A DNA stretch of 32,231 bases from an uncultured Alphaproteobacteria bacterium (GTDB taxonomy: Bacteria > Pseudomonadota > Alphaproteobacteria > HIMB59 > GCA-002718135), in assembly GCA_902614085.1 (NCBI GenBank), contig CACMJS010000006.1:1-32231 (forward strand), read 5' to 3'. The position numbers were made by a program, and so were the translations under genes. A model generated the notes under the pieces. That model was given only the letters and a program-made list of their open reading frames with translations. It ran no database searches and was not told the origin of the DNA. Positions 1 to 8,456 of the stretch are shown piece by piece. Position 1 is the first letter of the stretch, and every line of letters begins with the position of its first letter.

Positions 1-37
1 AATTTTTTTTACAAATAATTTTTCTATTACTTTTTTT

Positions 38-925
38 GTGATAGTTAATTCTGATATAATTTATAAAGGTAACATTCACTGCCACTCAACTAATAGTGAT
101 GGTCAATTGTCACCTGAAAAGGTTTGTGAATTTTATAAAAACCTAAATTATGATTTTATTTCTTTAACTGACCATTTTAAAAGTGAATACAATTTTACCA
201 TTAGTGATACATCAAATTTCTCCGATGATAAATTTACAACAATAACTGGTGCAGAACTTCACGCTGGTAAAAATAGTAATGGAGACGAATGGCATATCTT
301 ATCTGTTGGTATTCCTAAAGATTTCACTTCTCCGACTGAAGATGAATCTGGGCCTGAAATAGCTACAAGAGCTCTAAAAGCTGGAGCTTTTGTTGCTATC
401 GCCCATCCTGAATGGTCAGGTTTAAATCTAAATGATGCATTATCTATGCCCTTAGGCATTCATGCAATTGAAGCATTTAATGGTGTTTGCAAAACTTTTG
501 GAAGAGAAAATGGCTCATATTTAATTGATCAAGTTATGGCTTCGGGGAGAATGATTGGAGCTATTGCAACTGATGATGCTCATTATTACGAAAAAGATGC
601 CAATGCAGGTTGGGTTATGGTTCAAGCAGCATCTAACTCTCATGAGGATATATTGGATGCGCTTAAATCTGGAAATTATTATGGATCAACAGGTCCAGAG
701 ATAATTAGAAGTGAAATAGTTGATGAATATTTTCATGTAGAAACTTCTAATGTTGATTATATCGGTTTAGTTGGTCGAGGAGCAAGATTTGAAAAAATTT
801 CAGGTGAAAACCTTAAAGAAGCAAAATTTCCATTAGCAAAGTTCCATAATAGTTGGGCAAGATTAATTTTAAGAACAAATGACGGTAAACAGGCCTGGGG
901 TCATCCGTTTAAGGTTTATTTATAA
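38..925 (+). CDS. PHP-superfamily metal-dependent hydrolase, candidate PhnPP-like cyclic phosphodiesterase
   Basis: This is a cytoplasmic metallohydrolase of the PHP superfamily (295 aa as called). PHP metal ligands are visible in order: HCH at H14/H16, D21, the DH pair at D45-H46, E73 in GAELH, H86, H123 in AHPEW, and the DDAH motif at D179-H182. The layout resembles PhnPP, the PHP enzyme that turns 5-phosphoribosyl 1,2-cyclic phosphate into ribose 5-phosphate plus phosphate, and also the CehA/McbA hydrolases. It heads the operon 3 bases before the first permease. The cluster has no phnP or phnN, which fits a PhnPP role, but that is inference; it could instead cleave an imported ester. The start is uncertain. 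GTG at 38 has no Shine-Dalgarno sequence, the frame stays open to the window edge, and no in-frame ATG lies upstream. Confidence 0.8.
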   Translation: MIVNSDIIYKGNIHCHSTNSDGQLSPEKVCEFYKNLNYDFISLTDHFKSEYNFTISDTSNFSDDKFTTITGAELHAGKNSNGDEWHILSVGIPKDFTSPTEDESGPEIATRALKAGAFVAIAHPEWSGLNLNDALSMPLGIHAIEAFNGVCKTFGRENGSYLIDQVMASGRMIGAIATDDAHYYEKDANAGWVMVQAASNSHEDILDALKSGNYYGSTGPEIIRSEIVDEYFHVETSNVDYIGLVGRGARFEKISGENLKEAKFPLAKFHNSWARLILRTNDGKQAWGHPFKVYL

Positions 926-928
926 AAA

Positions 929-1843
929 ATGCGGTTCGTAATTATAAGAACTCTAAGAGCTTTTTTAACAATTTGGGGAGTCATCACTCTTACTTTCATT
1001 GCTACAAGAATAGCAGGAAATCCGATTGATAATTTTGCACCCGAAGGTTTAAGTAATGAAGAGTATAACTATTTAATGGAGTATTTTGGACTCAATGAGT
1101 CATACTTTGTCCAATATATTAGTTATTTTAAAGGAATAATAGAAGGTAATTTTGGTTTTTCTTATTTTTCTTTTCAACCTGTAACAGAAGTTTTTTTTAG
1201 TAAATTACCTAATACTTTAGCTTTATTTGGATATGCATTTTTAGTTTCATTAATAATTGGCATTCCTCTTGGAATTTACGCTGCTATTTACCGAAATTCA
1301 ATTTTAACCACATTCATAATGGCTTTAGCATTTACTGGATATGCTATTCCTAATTACATATTAGCTATATTTGCCATCCTTCTTTTTTCTTTTACGCTTC
1401 ATTTATTACCAACTGTAGGTTTAGAAACTCCCTATCATTATATTATGCCAGTAGGCTGTTTAGCTATGTCTATGTTGGCTGGAAAAATACGTTATTCACG
1501 CTCAGCAATGCTTGATGTTCTCAATGAAGATTATATTCGTACTGCAAGGTCAAAAGGCTTATCAGAACGTATAGTTATTTTTAAGCATGCATTTAGAAAT
1601 GCATCAATGCCTATCGTTTCAATTCTTGGATTACAAATTGCAGGTTTTATTGCTGCTGTTGTTTTAGTTGAAGCAGTTTTTGCCATTGATGGAATAGGGA
1701 ACTTAATTGTTAAAGCTGCAATCTTTAGCAATTATCCAATACTCCAATATGGTGTGATGCTATGGGGTTCAATAGTTGTATTGGCTACTCTCTTAGTTGA
1801 TCTGACATATGCATTATTAGATCCTAGAATTAGAGTAAACTGA
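929..1843 (+). CDS. ABC transporter permease, DppB/OppB family
   Basis: Inner-membrane permease of the peptide/nickel/opine ABC class (304 aa, normal for DppB). The N-terminus (MRFVIIRTLRAFLTIWGVIT) is the typical first membrane helix, and about six hydrophobic segments follow. The cytoplasmic EAA loop that contacts the ATPase is seen around residues 195-220, with the family wording DYIRTARSKGL. It starts 3 bases after the PHP gene and shares TGATG with the next permease, so all are translated together. The family carries di- and oligopeptides, opines, nickel, glutathione and some sugars, so the cargo cannot be read from this subunit. Given its place upstream of C-P lyase genes, a phosphorus compound is inferred. 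Confidence 0.92.
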   Translation: MRFVIIRTLRAFLTIWGVITLTFIATRIAGNPIDNFAPEGLSNEEYNYLMEYFGLNESYFVQYISYFKGIIEGNFGFSYFSFQPVTEVFFSKLPNTLALFGYAFLVSLIIGIPLGIYAAIYRNSILTTFIMALAFTGYAIPNYILAIFAILLFSFTLHLLPTVGLETPYHYIMPVGCLAMSMLAGKIRYSRSAMLDVLNEDYIRTARSKGLSERIVIFKHAFRNASMPIVSILGLQIAGFIAAVVLVEAVFAIDGIGNLIVKAAIFSNYPILQYGVMLWGSIVVLATLLVDLTYALLDPRIRVN

Positions 1844-2715
1844 TGTTTTCAATTCTTAATAATAGTGAATTAGTTAAAAAATTCAAAAAAAGTGATTTAA
1901 TCATTAAGGGAGGTTTATTTCTTTTATTCTTTTTAATACTTGTAGCTATCTTTGCGCCTATTCTTGCACCTTATGATCCAAATTCGACGAGCTTGTTAGC
2001 TAGATTAAGACCTCCTTTAGGTTTTGAAAAATTTAAAGTTGGCTTTTTGCTAGGTACCGATGAACTTGGAAGAGATATGCTTTCAAGATTAATATATGGT
2101 TTAAGGTTTACTTTATTTATTGCTTTAGTAGGATCATTAATCTCCATGACAATTGGAACCTTAATAGGTGTCATATCTGGATATGTTGGAGGTATCATAG
2201 ACAACATTTTTATGATGTTGGTAGATATACAGATTGCATTTCCAGGTACTTTAATGGCTTTATTATTAATATCTGTTTTTGGCTCGAGTATTACAATCCT
2301 AATTTTTGTAGTAGGTATTAGTGGTTGGGAAAATTATGCTAGAGTAGTAAGAGGTCAAGTAATACAAATAAAAAATGAACCCTATGTATCTGCTGCGCAA
2401 GTAGCAGGGGCGAAACCAAGAAGAATAATTCTTCTTCATATGCTTCCAAATATTGCTTCCCCAATTATCGTCTTATACACTTTTGGTATTTCTAATATAA
2501 TTTTATTGGAAAGTTCTTTATCGTTCTTGGGCTTAGGTATTCAGCCTCCAACAGCTACTTTAGGATCAATGACAGGCTTAGGAAGAGATTTTTTATCTTC
2601 CTATCCTCATATTTGTGTTTTGCCAGCGATAGTGATTTTATTAATTGCTTTAGTATTTTTGTTACTGGGTGATTGGTTACGAGATTCTCTTGATGTTCGT
2701 TTACAAAGAAAATGA
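1843..2715 (+). CDS. ABC transporter permease, DppC/OppC family
   Basis: Second permease of the importer (290 aa). After a first helix near residues 23-45 comes the DppC N-terminal signature: APYDPN, then a GTDELGRDMLSRLIYG stretch around residues 70-86. An EAA loop follows with YVSAAQVAGAKPRRIILLHMLP near residues 180-200. It pairs with the upstream DppB-type protein as a heterodimeric channel. Its ATG overlaps the previous stop (TGATG). After its stop comes a 75-base gap holding an AT-rich hairpin and the binding protein's ribosome site. Confidence 0.92.
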   Translation: MFSILNNSELVKKFKKSDLIIKGGLFLLFFLILVAIFAPILAPYDPNSTSLLARLRPPLGFEKFKVGFLLGTDELGRDMLSRLIYGLRFTLFIALVGSLISMTIGTLIGVISGYVGGIIDNIFMMLVDIQIAFPGTLMALLLISVFGSSITILIFVVGISGWENYARVVRGQVIQIKNEPYVSAAQVAGAKPRRIILLHMLPNIASPIIVLYTFGISNIILLESSLSFLGLGIQPPTATLGSMTGLGRDFLSSYPHICVLPAIVILLIALVFLLLGDWLRDSLDVRLQRK

Positions 2716-2729
2716 TTTCAAGAGATGGT

Positions 2730-2758
2730 GTTTTATTTTTAATGGTTAAAAATAAAAC
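2730..2758 (+). other. AT-rich intercistronic hairpin upstream of the binding-protein gene
   Basis: Bases 2730-2742 and 2746-2758 form a perfect 13-bp inverted repeat with a 3-base loop (TGG). It lies between the DppC-type permease and the binding-protein gene. There is no T-run typical of a terminator, so a processing or stabilising element is more likely than a stop. The next gene has a clear Shine-Dalgarno GGAG at 2781-2784, six bases before its ATG. The stem is AT-only except the closing pair, so its stability is limited. Confidence 0.55.
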
Positions 2759-2790
2759 TAAATTTAACTTTTTAGTTAATGGAGTAAACT

Positions 2791-4443
2791 ATGAAAATAA
2801 AAAAATTTGTTAGAAACTTCTTTATACTTCTAACATCTATTTCATCATTATCTTTAACTTCTTTTGCGAATGCAGTTGAAATAAAAGTTGGTGTGTTAAA
2901 TCTATCAGCCACGTTTGCACCAGCACAAAGTCACTCAAACGTTGATTCACAATTTTTTGTAAACATGATGGAACCTTTGATAGGTAAAAATGCAAAAAAT
3001 ATGGATAATGAATTTGGCCCGATGTTTGGTGGATTGGCTGAGTCGTATGAAATTCATCCAAGTAAACAAATTATTGATTTTAAAATTAGAAAAGGTGTAA
3101 AATTTCATAATGGTGATGACATGACCATTGAAGATGTTCTTTTTTCTTTACAATCAATGATTAATGTTACCGATCCTATAAGAACAGAAAGATCTAAAGA
3201 ATTTTTTGGAAATATAGCTAGAGCTGAAGCACTCGATGAAAACACTGTTCGAGTTATTACCAAAAAACCAGATTTTCTAACGGAATTATTTCTATCTTCA
3301 CAACAATCAATGATTTATCCTAAGAAATATCTTATGGGTTTGACAGGTGATCCTGATATTGATGAAATATCTGATTATCGTGCTTTCGGATTAGCACCTG
3401 TTGGTACTGGTCCTTATAAGGTTACATCATTTAATCCAAGAGTCGAAATTGTTTATGAAAGACATGATGATTATTGGGGTGAAAAAGCACCATACGATAA
3501 AATAACTATGGTAAGAATTCCAGAAGCTGCGGCAAGAGTAACTGCTCTTATCAATGGAGAAATTGATTTAGCTACAAACATAGCGCCAGATCAGTTGGCA
3601 ACAATTGATAATGCCCCAGGTTATAAAACCACAGGTGCAGTAACTCCTTTATTTCATGTAATCTATTTTGCTGGTGCTGGCTATGATAGGGAAAGTGATG
3701 CTCTCTCTGGTGGATCAAAAACTTTCACTAAAGAACTTCGTCAAGCAATGGTATCAGCTGTAGATAGAGATCTTTTAAATGATGCTTTATGGTTTGGAAA
3801 GTCTGTAGTTCCTAGTACGCATTCATATCCTAACTACGGGAAATTTTATACTCCTGATTTTGATACTTTTAGTTACGATATTGAAAAAGCTAAAAAACTT
3901 ATCAAAGATAATAATTTAGAAGGAACAAAATTAGAATTTTGGACTGATCCATATTATTATACAAATGGTCTTCTAGCTGCTCAGGCAATGGCCGAGATGT
4001 GGAAAGAAATTGGTATTGATGTAACTATTCGAACAACGGAAACTTGGGCTTCTAAAGGTGAGCCTGGTTCTTGGGGGTACAATGGTCAAATGCAGAATTG
4101 GTCAAATCCAATGTATTATGCAGATCCTCATGGCTCATTTGGAAAAATGTGGGCTCCAGGTGGTGCAGGAATGACAAGAGAACTTTGGAATCCATCGATC
4201 GGTATGGAAGCATATACTGAATTGTATAATGAGTTTAGATGGGAATTAGACCCTGAAAAACGAAATGCAAAATATGGTGAAATAATGGATCTCGTCAAAG
4301 AAGATGCTTTCATGTTAGTTCTATATCAACCATTTGAAAGTTATGGAATGAGAGAAGATCTTCATTGGGATCCTTTCCCTGGACATATACCATACGTTCT
4401 TGATTTTAGAGCAGGCATGTTTGAGGATGATAGATTAAATTAA
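2791..4443 (+). CDS. Periplasmic substrate-binding protein, SBP_bac_5 (DppA/OppA-like) family
   Basis: Periplasmic solute receptor for the importer (550 aa, usual for the family). The N-terminus is a Sec signal peptide: basic MKIKKFVRN, a hydrophobic core, and a likely cut after SFANA near residue 29. Family features include FKIRKGVKFHNGDDMTIEDV around residues 92-111, the GTGPYKV motif near residues 206-212, and HDDYWGEKAPYD shortly after. There is no lipobox cysteine, so it should be soluble. The start is supported by GGAG at 2781-2784. The gene is bracketed by hairpins at 2730-2758 and 4452-4475, which fits higher expression of the binding protein than of the membrane parts. The family binds peptides, opines, sugars and metal chelates, so the ligand is unknown. 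A phosphonate ester or conjugate is inferred only from the downstream genes. Confidence 0.92.
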   Translation: MKIKKFVRNFFILLTSISSLSLTSFANAVEIKVGVLNLSATFAPAQSHSNVDSQFFVNMMEPLIGKNAKNMDNEFGPMFGGLAESYEIHPSKQIIDFKIRKGVKFHNGDDMTIEDVLFSLQSMINVTDPIRTERSKEFFGNIARAEALDENTVRVITKKPDFLTELFLSSQQSMIYPKKYLMGLTGDPDIDEISDYRAFGLAPVGTGPYKVTSFNPRVEIVYERHDDYWGEKAPYDKITMVRIPEAAARVTALINGEIDLATNIAPDQLATIDNAPGYKTTGAVTPLFHVIYFAGAGYDRESDALSGGSKTFTKELRQAMVSAVDRDLLNDALWFGKSVVPSTHSYPNYGKFYTPDFDTFSYDIEKAKKLIKDNNLEGTKLEFWTDPYYYTNGLLAAQAMAEMWKEIGIDVTIRTTETWASKGEPGSWGYNGQMQNWSNPMYYADPHGSFGKMWAPGGAGMTRELWNPSIGMEAYTELYNEFRWELDPEKRNAKYGEIMDLVKEDAFMLVLYQPFESYGMREDLHWDPFPGHIPYVLDFRAGMFEDDRLN

Positions 4444-4451
4444 ATTATAAA

Positions 4452-4475
4452 GGAGGGCAGAATAATCTGCCCTCC
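4452..4475 (+). other. GC-rich hairpin downstream of the binding-protein gene
   Basis: A perfect 10-bp stem (GGAGGGCAGA paired with TCTGCCCTCC) with a 4-base ATAA loop starts 8 bases after the stop of the binding-protein gene. It is strikingly GC-rich against its surroundings. No T-run follows, so it is unlikely to be a full terminator. It is better read as a 3'-end stabiliser or partial attenuator that lets binding-protein mRNA accumulate. The ATPase gene starts at 4490. Note that the left arm contains GGAGG, which resembles a Shine-Dalgarno sequence but lies too far upstream and inside the stem. Confidence 0.75.
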
Positions 4476-4489
4476 ATGATTAATATTTT

Positions 4490-6238
4490 ATGAAAAAAAA
4501 ATTATTAGAAGTTAAAAATTTAGAATTATCATTCGGTAATAATGATAGTTATTTTAAAGCTCTAAAAAATATTAGTTTTGATATTTATCCAAATGAAACT
4601 GTGTCTATAGTAGGTGAATCAGGATCAGGTAAATCTGTTACTGCAATGGGCGTAATGTCATTAATTCAAAAGGCAGGTGGAAATATTGAAAATGGATCAA
4701 TCATATTTGATAAAAAATATAATATGGTGAATATCGAAGAAGAGAAGGCAAGAAGCATTCGAGGAAACATGATTTCGATGATTTTTCAAGAACCTATGAC
4801 TTCTTTAAATCCAGTTTTTACAGTAGGTGAGCAAATTTTAGAAGCCCTAATTACTCATAAAAATGTCTCAAAAGAAAAAGGGAGGCAAATGGTAATAGAG
4901 GCAATGAAAGAAGTTAAAATTGCTCAAGCTGAAAAAAGATTTTCCCAATACCCTCACGAATTATCAGGAGGTATGCGACAGAGAATAATGATTGCGATGG
5001 CACTTGTTTGTGAACCAAAATTATTAATTGCCGATGAACCTACAACGGCTCTAGATGTAACAATTCAAGCACAAATTTTATGGTTGATAAAACAATTAAA
5101 AGAAAATCATGGTACAGCAGTAATGTTTATTACACACGATTTAGGTGTTGTTGCTCAAATTTCAGATAGAGTAGTTGTTATGAAAAGAGGCTCTATTATT
5201 GAAACAGGTACCGTTAATCAAATTTATAATAATCCAGAAGATCCGTATACCAAAAATTTAATAGAGTCAGTGCCAAAACTTGGGAATGAACATCAAAAAT
5301 TATACAGAGAGGAAAACAAATTTATTTTAGAATTTAATAATGTTACTGTAAAATATCCTGTAAGAAGAGGTATCTTAAATAATGTTACAACTGAGTTATG
5401 TGCTGTAGATAGAGCAAACTTCAAAATTAAAGAAGGTCAAACATTAGGAATTGTTGGAGAGTCAGGTTGTGGAAAATCCACAATTGCTAAAACAGTTGCA
5501 GGATTAGTTAAACCAGAATCTGGAGAAATAATTTTAGATGGAACCAACGCATTAGACTTAAAAGGAAGAGATCTTCAAAACTTTAAAAAAAATATAGGTA
5601 TGATATTTCAAGATCCATTCGCATCTTTGAGCCCAAGAAGAACAGCTGCTCAACAAATTTCAGAACCATTAGAAATTCATAATGCTGGTTCCAGGAAATT
5701 TATACAAGAAAGAGTTGAATGGTTAATAAATAAAGTTGGTCTAGATAATTCACATTTGTATAGATATCCTCATGAATTTTCAGGAGGACAAAGGCAAAGG
5801 TTAAGTATAGCTAGAGCGTTAGCTCTTGAGCCAAAACTAGTTATTGCTGACGAACCTGTTTCAGCTTTGGATGTTTCTGTTCAAGAAACTGTACTTGGTC
5901 TTTTTGAAGATTTACAAAAAGAATTAAAATTAACGTATATTTTTATTTCACATGATCTATCAGTAATTGAAAAAATAAGTGACTGGGTTGCAGTTATGTA
6001 TTTTGGAAGAATTGTAGAAAGTGGTAAAGTTAAAGATGTGTTAAGAAAAACTAAACATGATTATACAAAAAACTTAATTAAATCAGTTCCTACACCTGAT
6101 CCAAATATAAAGATGACTCAACCAAAAATGTTTTCTGAAATAAAAAGTGATTTATTATTAAAGAAAGGACATCAATTTGAAGAAGATTTACAATATGATG
6201 AAAGTTTAGAAAATCATAGAATGCTTCTTACTAATTAA
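4490..6238 (+). CDS. Fused double-ATPase ABC protein (DppD-DppF/YejF/GsiA-like)
   Basis: The energy-supplying subunit of the importer, with both ATPase domains in one 582-aa chain, as in YejF and GsiA; many Dpp/Opp systems use two separate proteins. Domain 1 has Walker A GESGSGKSVT, signature LSGGMRQR and Walker B LLIADEPTTALD. Domain 2, from about residue 280, has GESGCGKSTI, FSGGQRQR and LVIADEPVSALD. Both keep their catalytic residues, so both sites should hydrolyse ATP. Short oligopeptide-type C-terminal tails follow each domain (DPYTKNLIESVP and DYTKNLIKSVP). The next gene starts 4 bases downstream. Confidence 0.93.
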   Translation: MKKKLLEVKNLELSFGNNDSYFKALKNISFDIYPNETVSIVGESGSGKSVTAMGVMSLIQKAGGNIENGSIIFDKKYNMVNIEEEKARSIRGNMISMIFQEPMTSLNPVFTVGEQILEALITHKNVSKEKGRQMVIEAMKEVKIAQAEKRFSQYPHELSGGMRQRIMIAMALVCEPKLLIADEPTTALDVTIQAQILWLIKQLKENHGTAVMFITHDLGVVAQISDRVVVMKRGSIIETGTVNQIYNNPEDPYTKNLIESVPKLGNEHQKLYREENKFILEFNNVTVKYPVRRGILNNVTTELCAVDRANFKIKEGQTLGIVGESGCGKSTIAKTVAGLVKPESGEIILDGTNALDLKGRDLQNFKKNIGMIFQDPFASLSPRRTAAQQISEPLEIHNAGSRKFIQERVEWLINKVGLDNSHLYRYPHEFSGGQRQRLSIARALALEPKLVIADEPVSALDVSVQETVLGLFEDLQKELKLTYIFISHDLSVIEKISDWVAVMYFGRIVESGKVKDVLRKTKHDYTKNLIKSVPTPDPNIKMTQPKMFSEIKSDLLLKKGHQFEEDLQYDESLENHRMLLTN

Positions 6239-6242
6239 TATT

Positions 6243-7160
6243 GTGCACACAGTCAAAACTTATAGAAAAAAGTTAAATAATTTTATCAATAAAAAATATC
6301 TTGCAAGTTTTTTAGTTTTAATAAGCGCTCTTACTATAGCAAGTATGATGTCAGCATTTAAAATTTCGAGTCACTACCTGTCATTTTATCAAATAATATT
6401 TATTAAATCTATTGGCAGCACTTTACTGCTATTACCAATTTTTTTATTTTCAGGTCTAAAATTCTTACCAGAAAATAGTTATCAATTATATTTTTTAAGA
6501 ATATTTCTAATAATGGGAGCTATAGTTTGCTGGATTTATTCAATTGTTAACTTACCTATGGGAACAGCAACCGCTATATCTTTTTCTAAAAGTTTTTTTG
6601 TACTTTGGTTAGCTTATTTATTTTTATCAGAAAATATTACTTTTCAAAAAATAATAGTTACTTTTATAGGTTTTGTAGGTGTTTTATTTTGCTTAGAATT
6701 TTCAAATTCATCAATTTTATTTTCTGGTATTGTTGGAATTATCGGAGCTATTTTTGCAGCTGGATTAACTATTGTTATTAAAAAACTCTCCTTAAAAGAG
6801 CCAGTTTTAAGAATAATGCTAATTCCAAATATTTCTATAAGTATATTGTTTTTATTACCTGCGCTTTATAGCTGGAATGAAATTCCAACTTCAATTTTTT
6901 TTCCTGTTCTAATAATGATCACCTTTGGTTCAATTGCTCAATGGTGTTTTCTTACTGCTTATAAATTAGTTGATGTATCGTATATAGCACCATGGGAATA
7001 TTCGAGATTAGTTGCTGCAATAATTTTTGGATTTATATTTTTCAATGAATTATTAACAGTTAATATTCTAGTTGGTATTATTTTGATAATTGGTTCCACA
7101 TACTATTCGTTACTTTACATTAAATCTGATGATAATTATTCAATTGAAGGGAGAAACTAA
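6243..7160 (+). CDS. EamA/DMT-superfamily membrane transporter
   Basis: A polytopic inner-membrane protein of 305 aa with about ten hydrophobic helices in two similar halves, the form of drug/metabolite (EamA) transporters. Seen landmarks are an N-terminal helix after residue 18, the PMGTATAISFSK stretch of the first repeat, and the second-repeat segment DVSYIAPWEYSRLVAAIIFG. It starts with GTG at 6243, 4 bases after the ATPase gene, and its stop overlaps the next ATG (TAATG), so it is part of the operon. Family members export or import small metabolites. In this setting it may export a by-product or exchange a phosphonate, but the sequence does not show which. Confidence 0.88.
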   Translation: MHTVKTYRKKLNNFINKKYLASFLVLISALTIASMMSAFKISSHYLSFYQIIFIKSIGSTLLLLPIFLFSGLKFLPENSYQLYFLRIFLIMGAIVCWIYSIVNLPMGTATAISFSKSFFVLWLAYLFLSENITFQKIIVTFIGFVGVLFCLEFSNSSILFSGIVGIIGAIFAAGLTIVIKKLSLKEPVLRIMLIPNISISILFLLPALYSWNEIPTSIFFPVLIMITFGSIAQWCFLTAYKLVDVSYIAPWEYSRLVAAIIFGFIFFNELLTVNILVGIILIIGSTYYSLLYIKSDDNYSIEGRN

Positions 7161-8014
7161 TGATAAAAATAATTACAATTGCTGATATTCATTGTGGAAA
7201 GAACAGCTTAACTAAAAGAGGTGATACAGCACTTAGCTTGCTTGATGAATTTAATCTTTTTGTTGATAAGGAAAAACCTGATTTAATCATTGATTTAGGT
7301 GATCGTATAAATGATATTGATAAAAAAAATGATATTATTTTGCAAAAAGAAATATTTAAGAAATTAAATGAAAATAAAATAAAAACTTATCATATTTGTG
7401 GAAACCACGATGTTGTAAATCTTACTGTGAAGGAAAATGAAGAGATATTTAATCAATCTTTAGAAAACGAAGTTATTCTTTTAGATAATTTTAAAATATT
7501 ATTATGGAGAGCTGATGCTAAAACTTATCGCACAGATGATTTTTTTGGATTTAAAATTAATGAAATGGATTTTATATGGTTAAACAACGAGGTAATGAAT
7601 TCTAAGGTTCCAGTTATCATTTTTTCTCATGTACCTATTTCTCCTGCATCTCTAATCGGGAACTATTACTTTCAAAATAATCCTTCTTTTGGGTCATATC
7701 CTAATTCTTCCCGTTTAAGAAATAGTATATGTAAAGCATCAATGCCTGTTTTTTTTCTGTCTGGTCACGTGCATTGGAATTCTTTTTCACAAGAAGATGG
7801 AATTACATATCTTACTCAACAATCCCTCACTGAAAGTTTTTCTAATTTTGGAAAACCAGCAAAATCTTGGGGACAAATTTCCCTTGATAATAAATTTTTA
7901 TGGAAAGTTTACGGTGATGAACCAATAGAAATATCGTTAGATATTAAGAAAAGAAATAGTATTACTCCTCTAGGTTCATTTTCAAATTTAAATCAAGATT
8001 TAAGAGCAAAATAA
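7160..8014 (+). CDS. Calcineurin-like metallophosphoesterase (GpdQ-type)
   Basis: A cytoplasmic two-metal phosphoesterase of 284 aa. The full ligand set is present: D9 and H11 (ADIH), D48 (LGDR), N82-H83 (GNHD), H157 (FSHVP) and H203/H205 (GHVH). There is no signal peptide, so it acts after uptake. The GHVH motif and size fit the GpdQ/class III phosphodiesterase group, whose members cut phosphodiesters and, in some cases, phosphonate monoesters. It follows an AGGGAG ribosome site and lies 1 base before phnG, inside the same transcript. Possible jobs are freeing a phosphonate from an imported ester or taking over a PhnP-like step. Substrate choice is inference. Confidence 0.88.
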   Translation: MIKIITIADIHCGKNSLTKRGDTALSLLDEFNLFVDKEKPDLIIDLGDRINDIDKKNDIILQKEIFKKLNENKIKTYHICGNHDVVNLTVKENEEIFNQSLENEVILLDNFKILLWRADAKTYRTDDFFGFKINEMDFIWLNNEVMNSKVPVIIFSHVPISPASLIGNYYFQNNPSFGSYPNSSRLRNSICKASMPVFFLSGHVHWNSFSQEDGITYLTQQSLTESFSNFGKPAKSWGQISLDNKFLWKVYGDEPIEISLDIKKRNSITPLGSFSNLNQDLRAK

Positions 8015-8015
8015 A

Positions 8016-8456
8016 GTGTCTAAAATACAAAGAAAAGATTGGATTTCTATTTTGTCAAAAACAGAAACAATAGATTTAAAAAATTGTATTGAAAATATAA
8101 ATTATACTAAAGATTATAAAATAATTTACGGACCGAATGTTGGCTCCATCATGATAAGAGGAAGATTAGGGGGTAATGGAGATCCTTATAATCTGGGTGA
8201 AGCAACATTAACTAAATGTGTCATAAAATTAGAAGAAGGAGTAATTGGTTATTCGTATCATCTAGGTAGAGATAAAATAAGAGCTGAATATGCTGCAGTT
8301 TTAGATGCTTTAATGCAAGATAACAATTATTATTCTAAACTTCAAAGTATGATTTTAGACTTAAAAGATAAAATCAATAAAAAAGAAAATCACATTATTA
8401 ATGAAAGTAACTCATCAAAAGTTGATTTCTTTACACTGGTGAGAGGTGATGGATAA
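8016..8456 (+). CDS. phnG: C-P lyase core subunit PhnG
   Basis: PhnG, a component of the phosphonate C-P lyase core complex (PhnG2H2I2J2). With PhnH and PhnI it supports transfer of the phosphonate to the 1-position of ATP ribose. The 146-aa length matches the family. The conserved stretch is clear: RGRLGGNGDPYNLGEATLTK around residues 48-67, then the family's GRDKIRAEYAAVLDALMQD. It starts with GTG 1 base after the phosphoesterase gene, with no obvious ribosome site, so coupled translation is likely. Its stop overlaps the phnH start (TAATG). Confidence 0.95.
   Translation: MSKIQRKDWISILSKTETIDLKNCIENINYTKDYKIIYGPNVGSIMIRGRLGGNGDPYNLGEATLTKCVIKLEEGVIGYSYHLGRDKIRAEYAAVLDALMQDNNYYSKLQSMILDLKDKINKKENHIINESNSSKVDFFTLVRGDG

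Noticed and set aside
1-2790. PhoB (phosphate starvation) box upstream of the operon or of the binding-protein gene
   Set aside because: No CTGTCAT-type direct repeat was found in the visible gaps; the operon promoter lies outside the window.
4452-4475. Hairpin after the binding-protein gene as a full terminator
   Set aside because: No T-run follows and the next gene of the same transporter starts 14 bases later, so full termination is unlikely.
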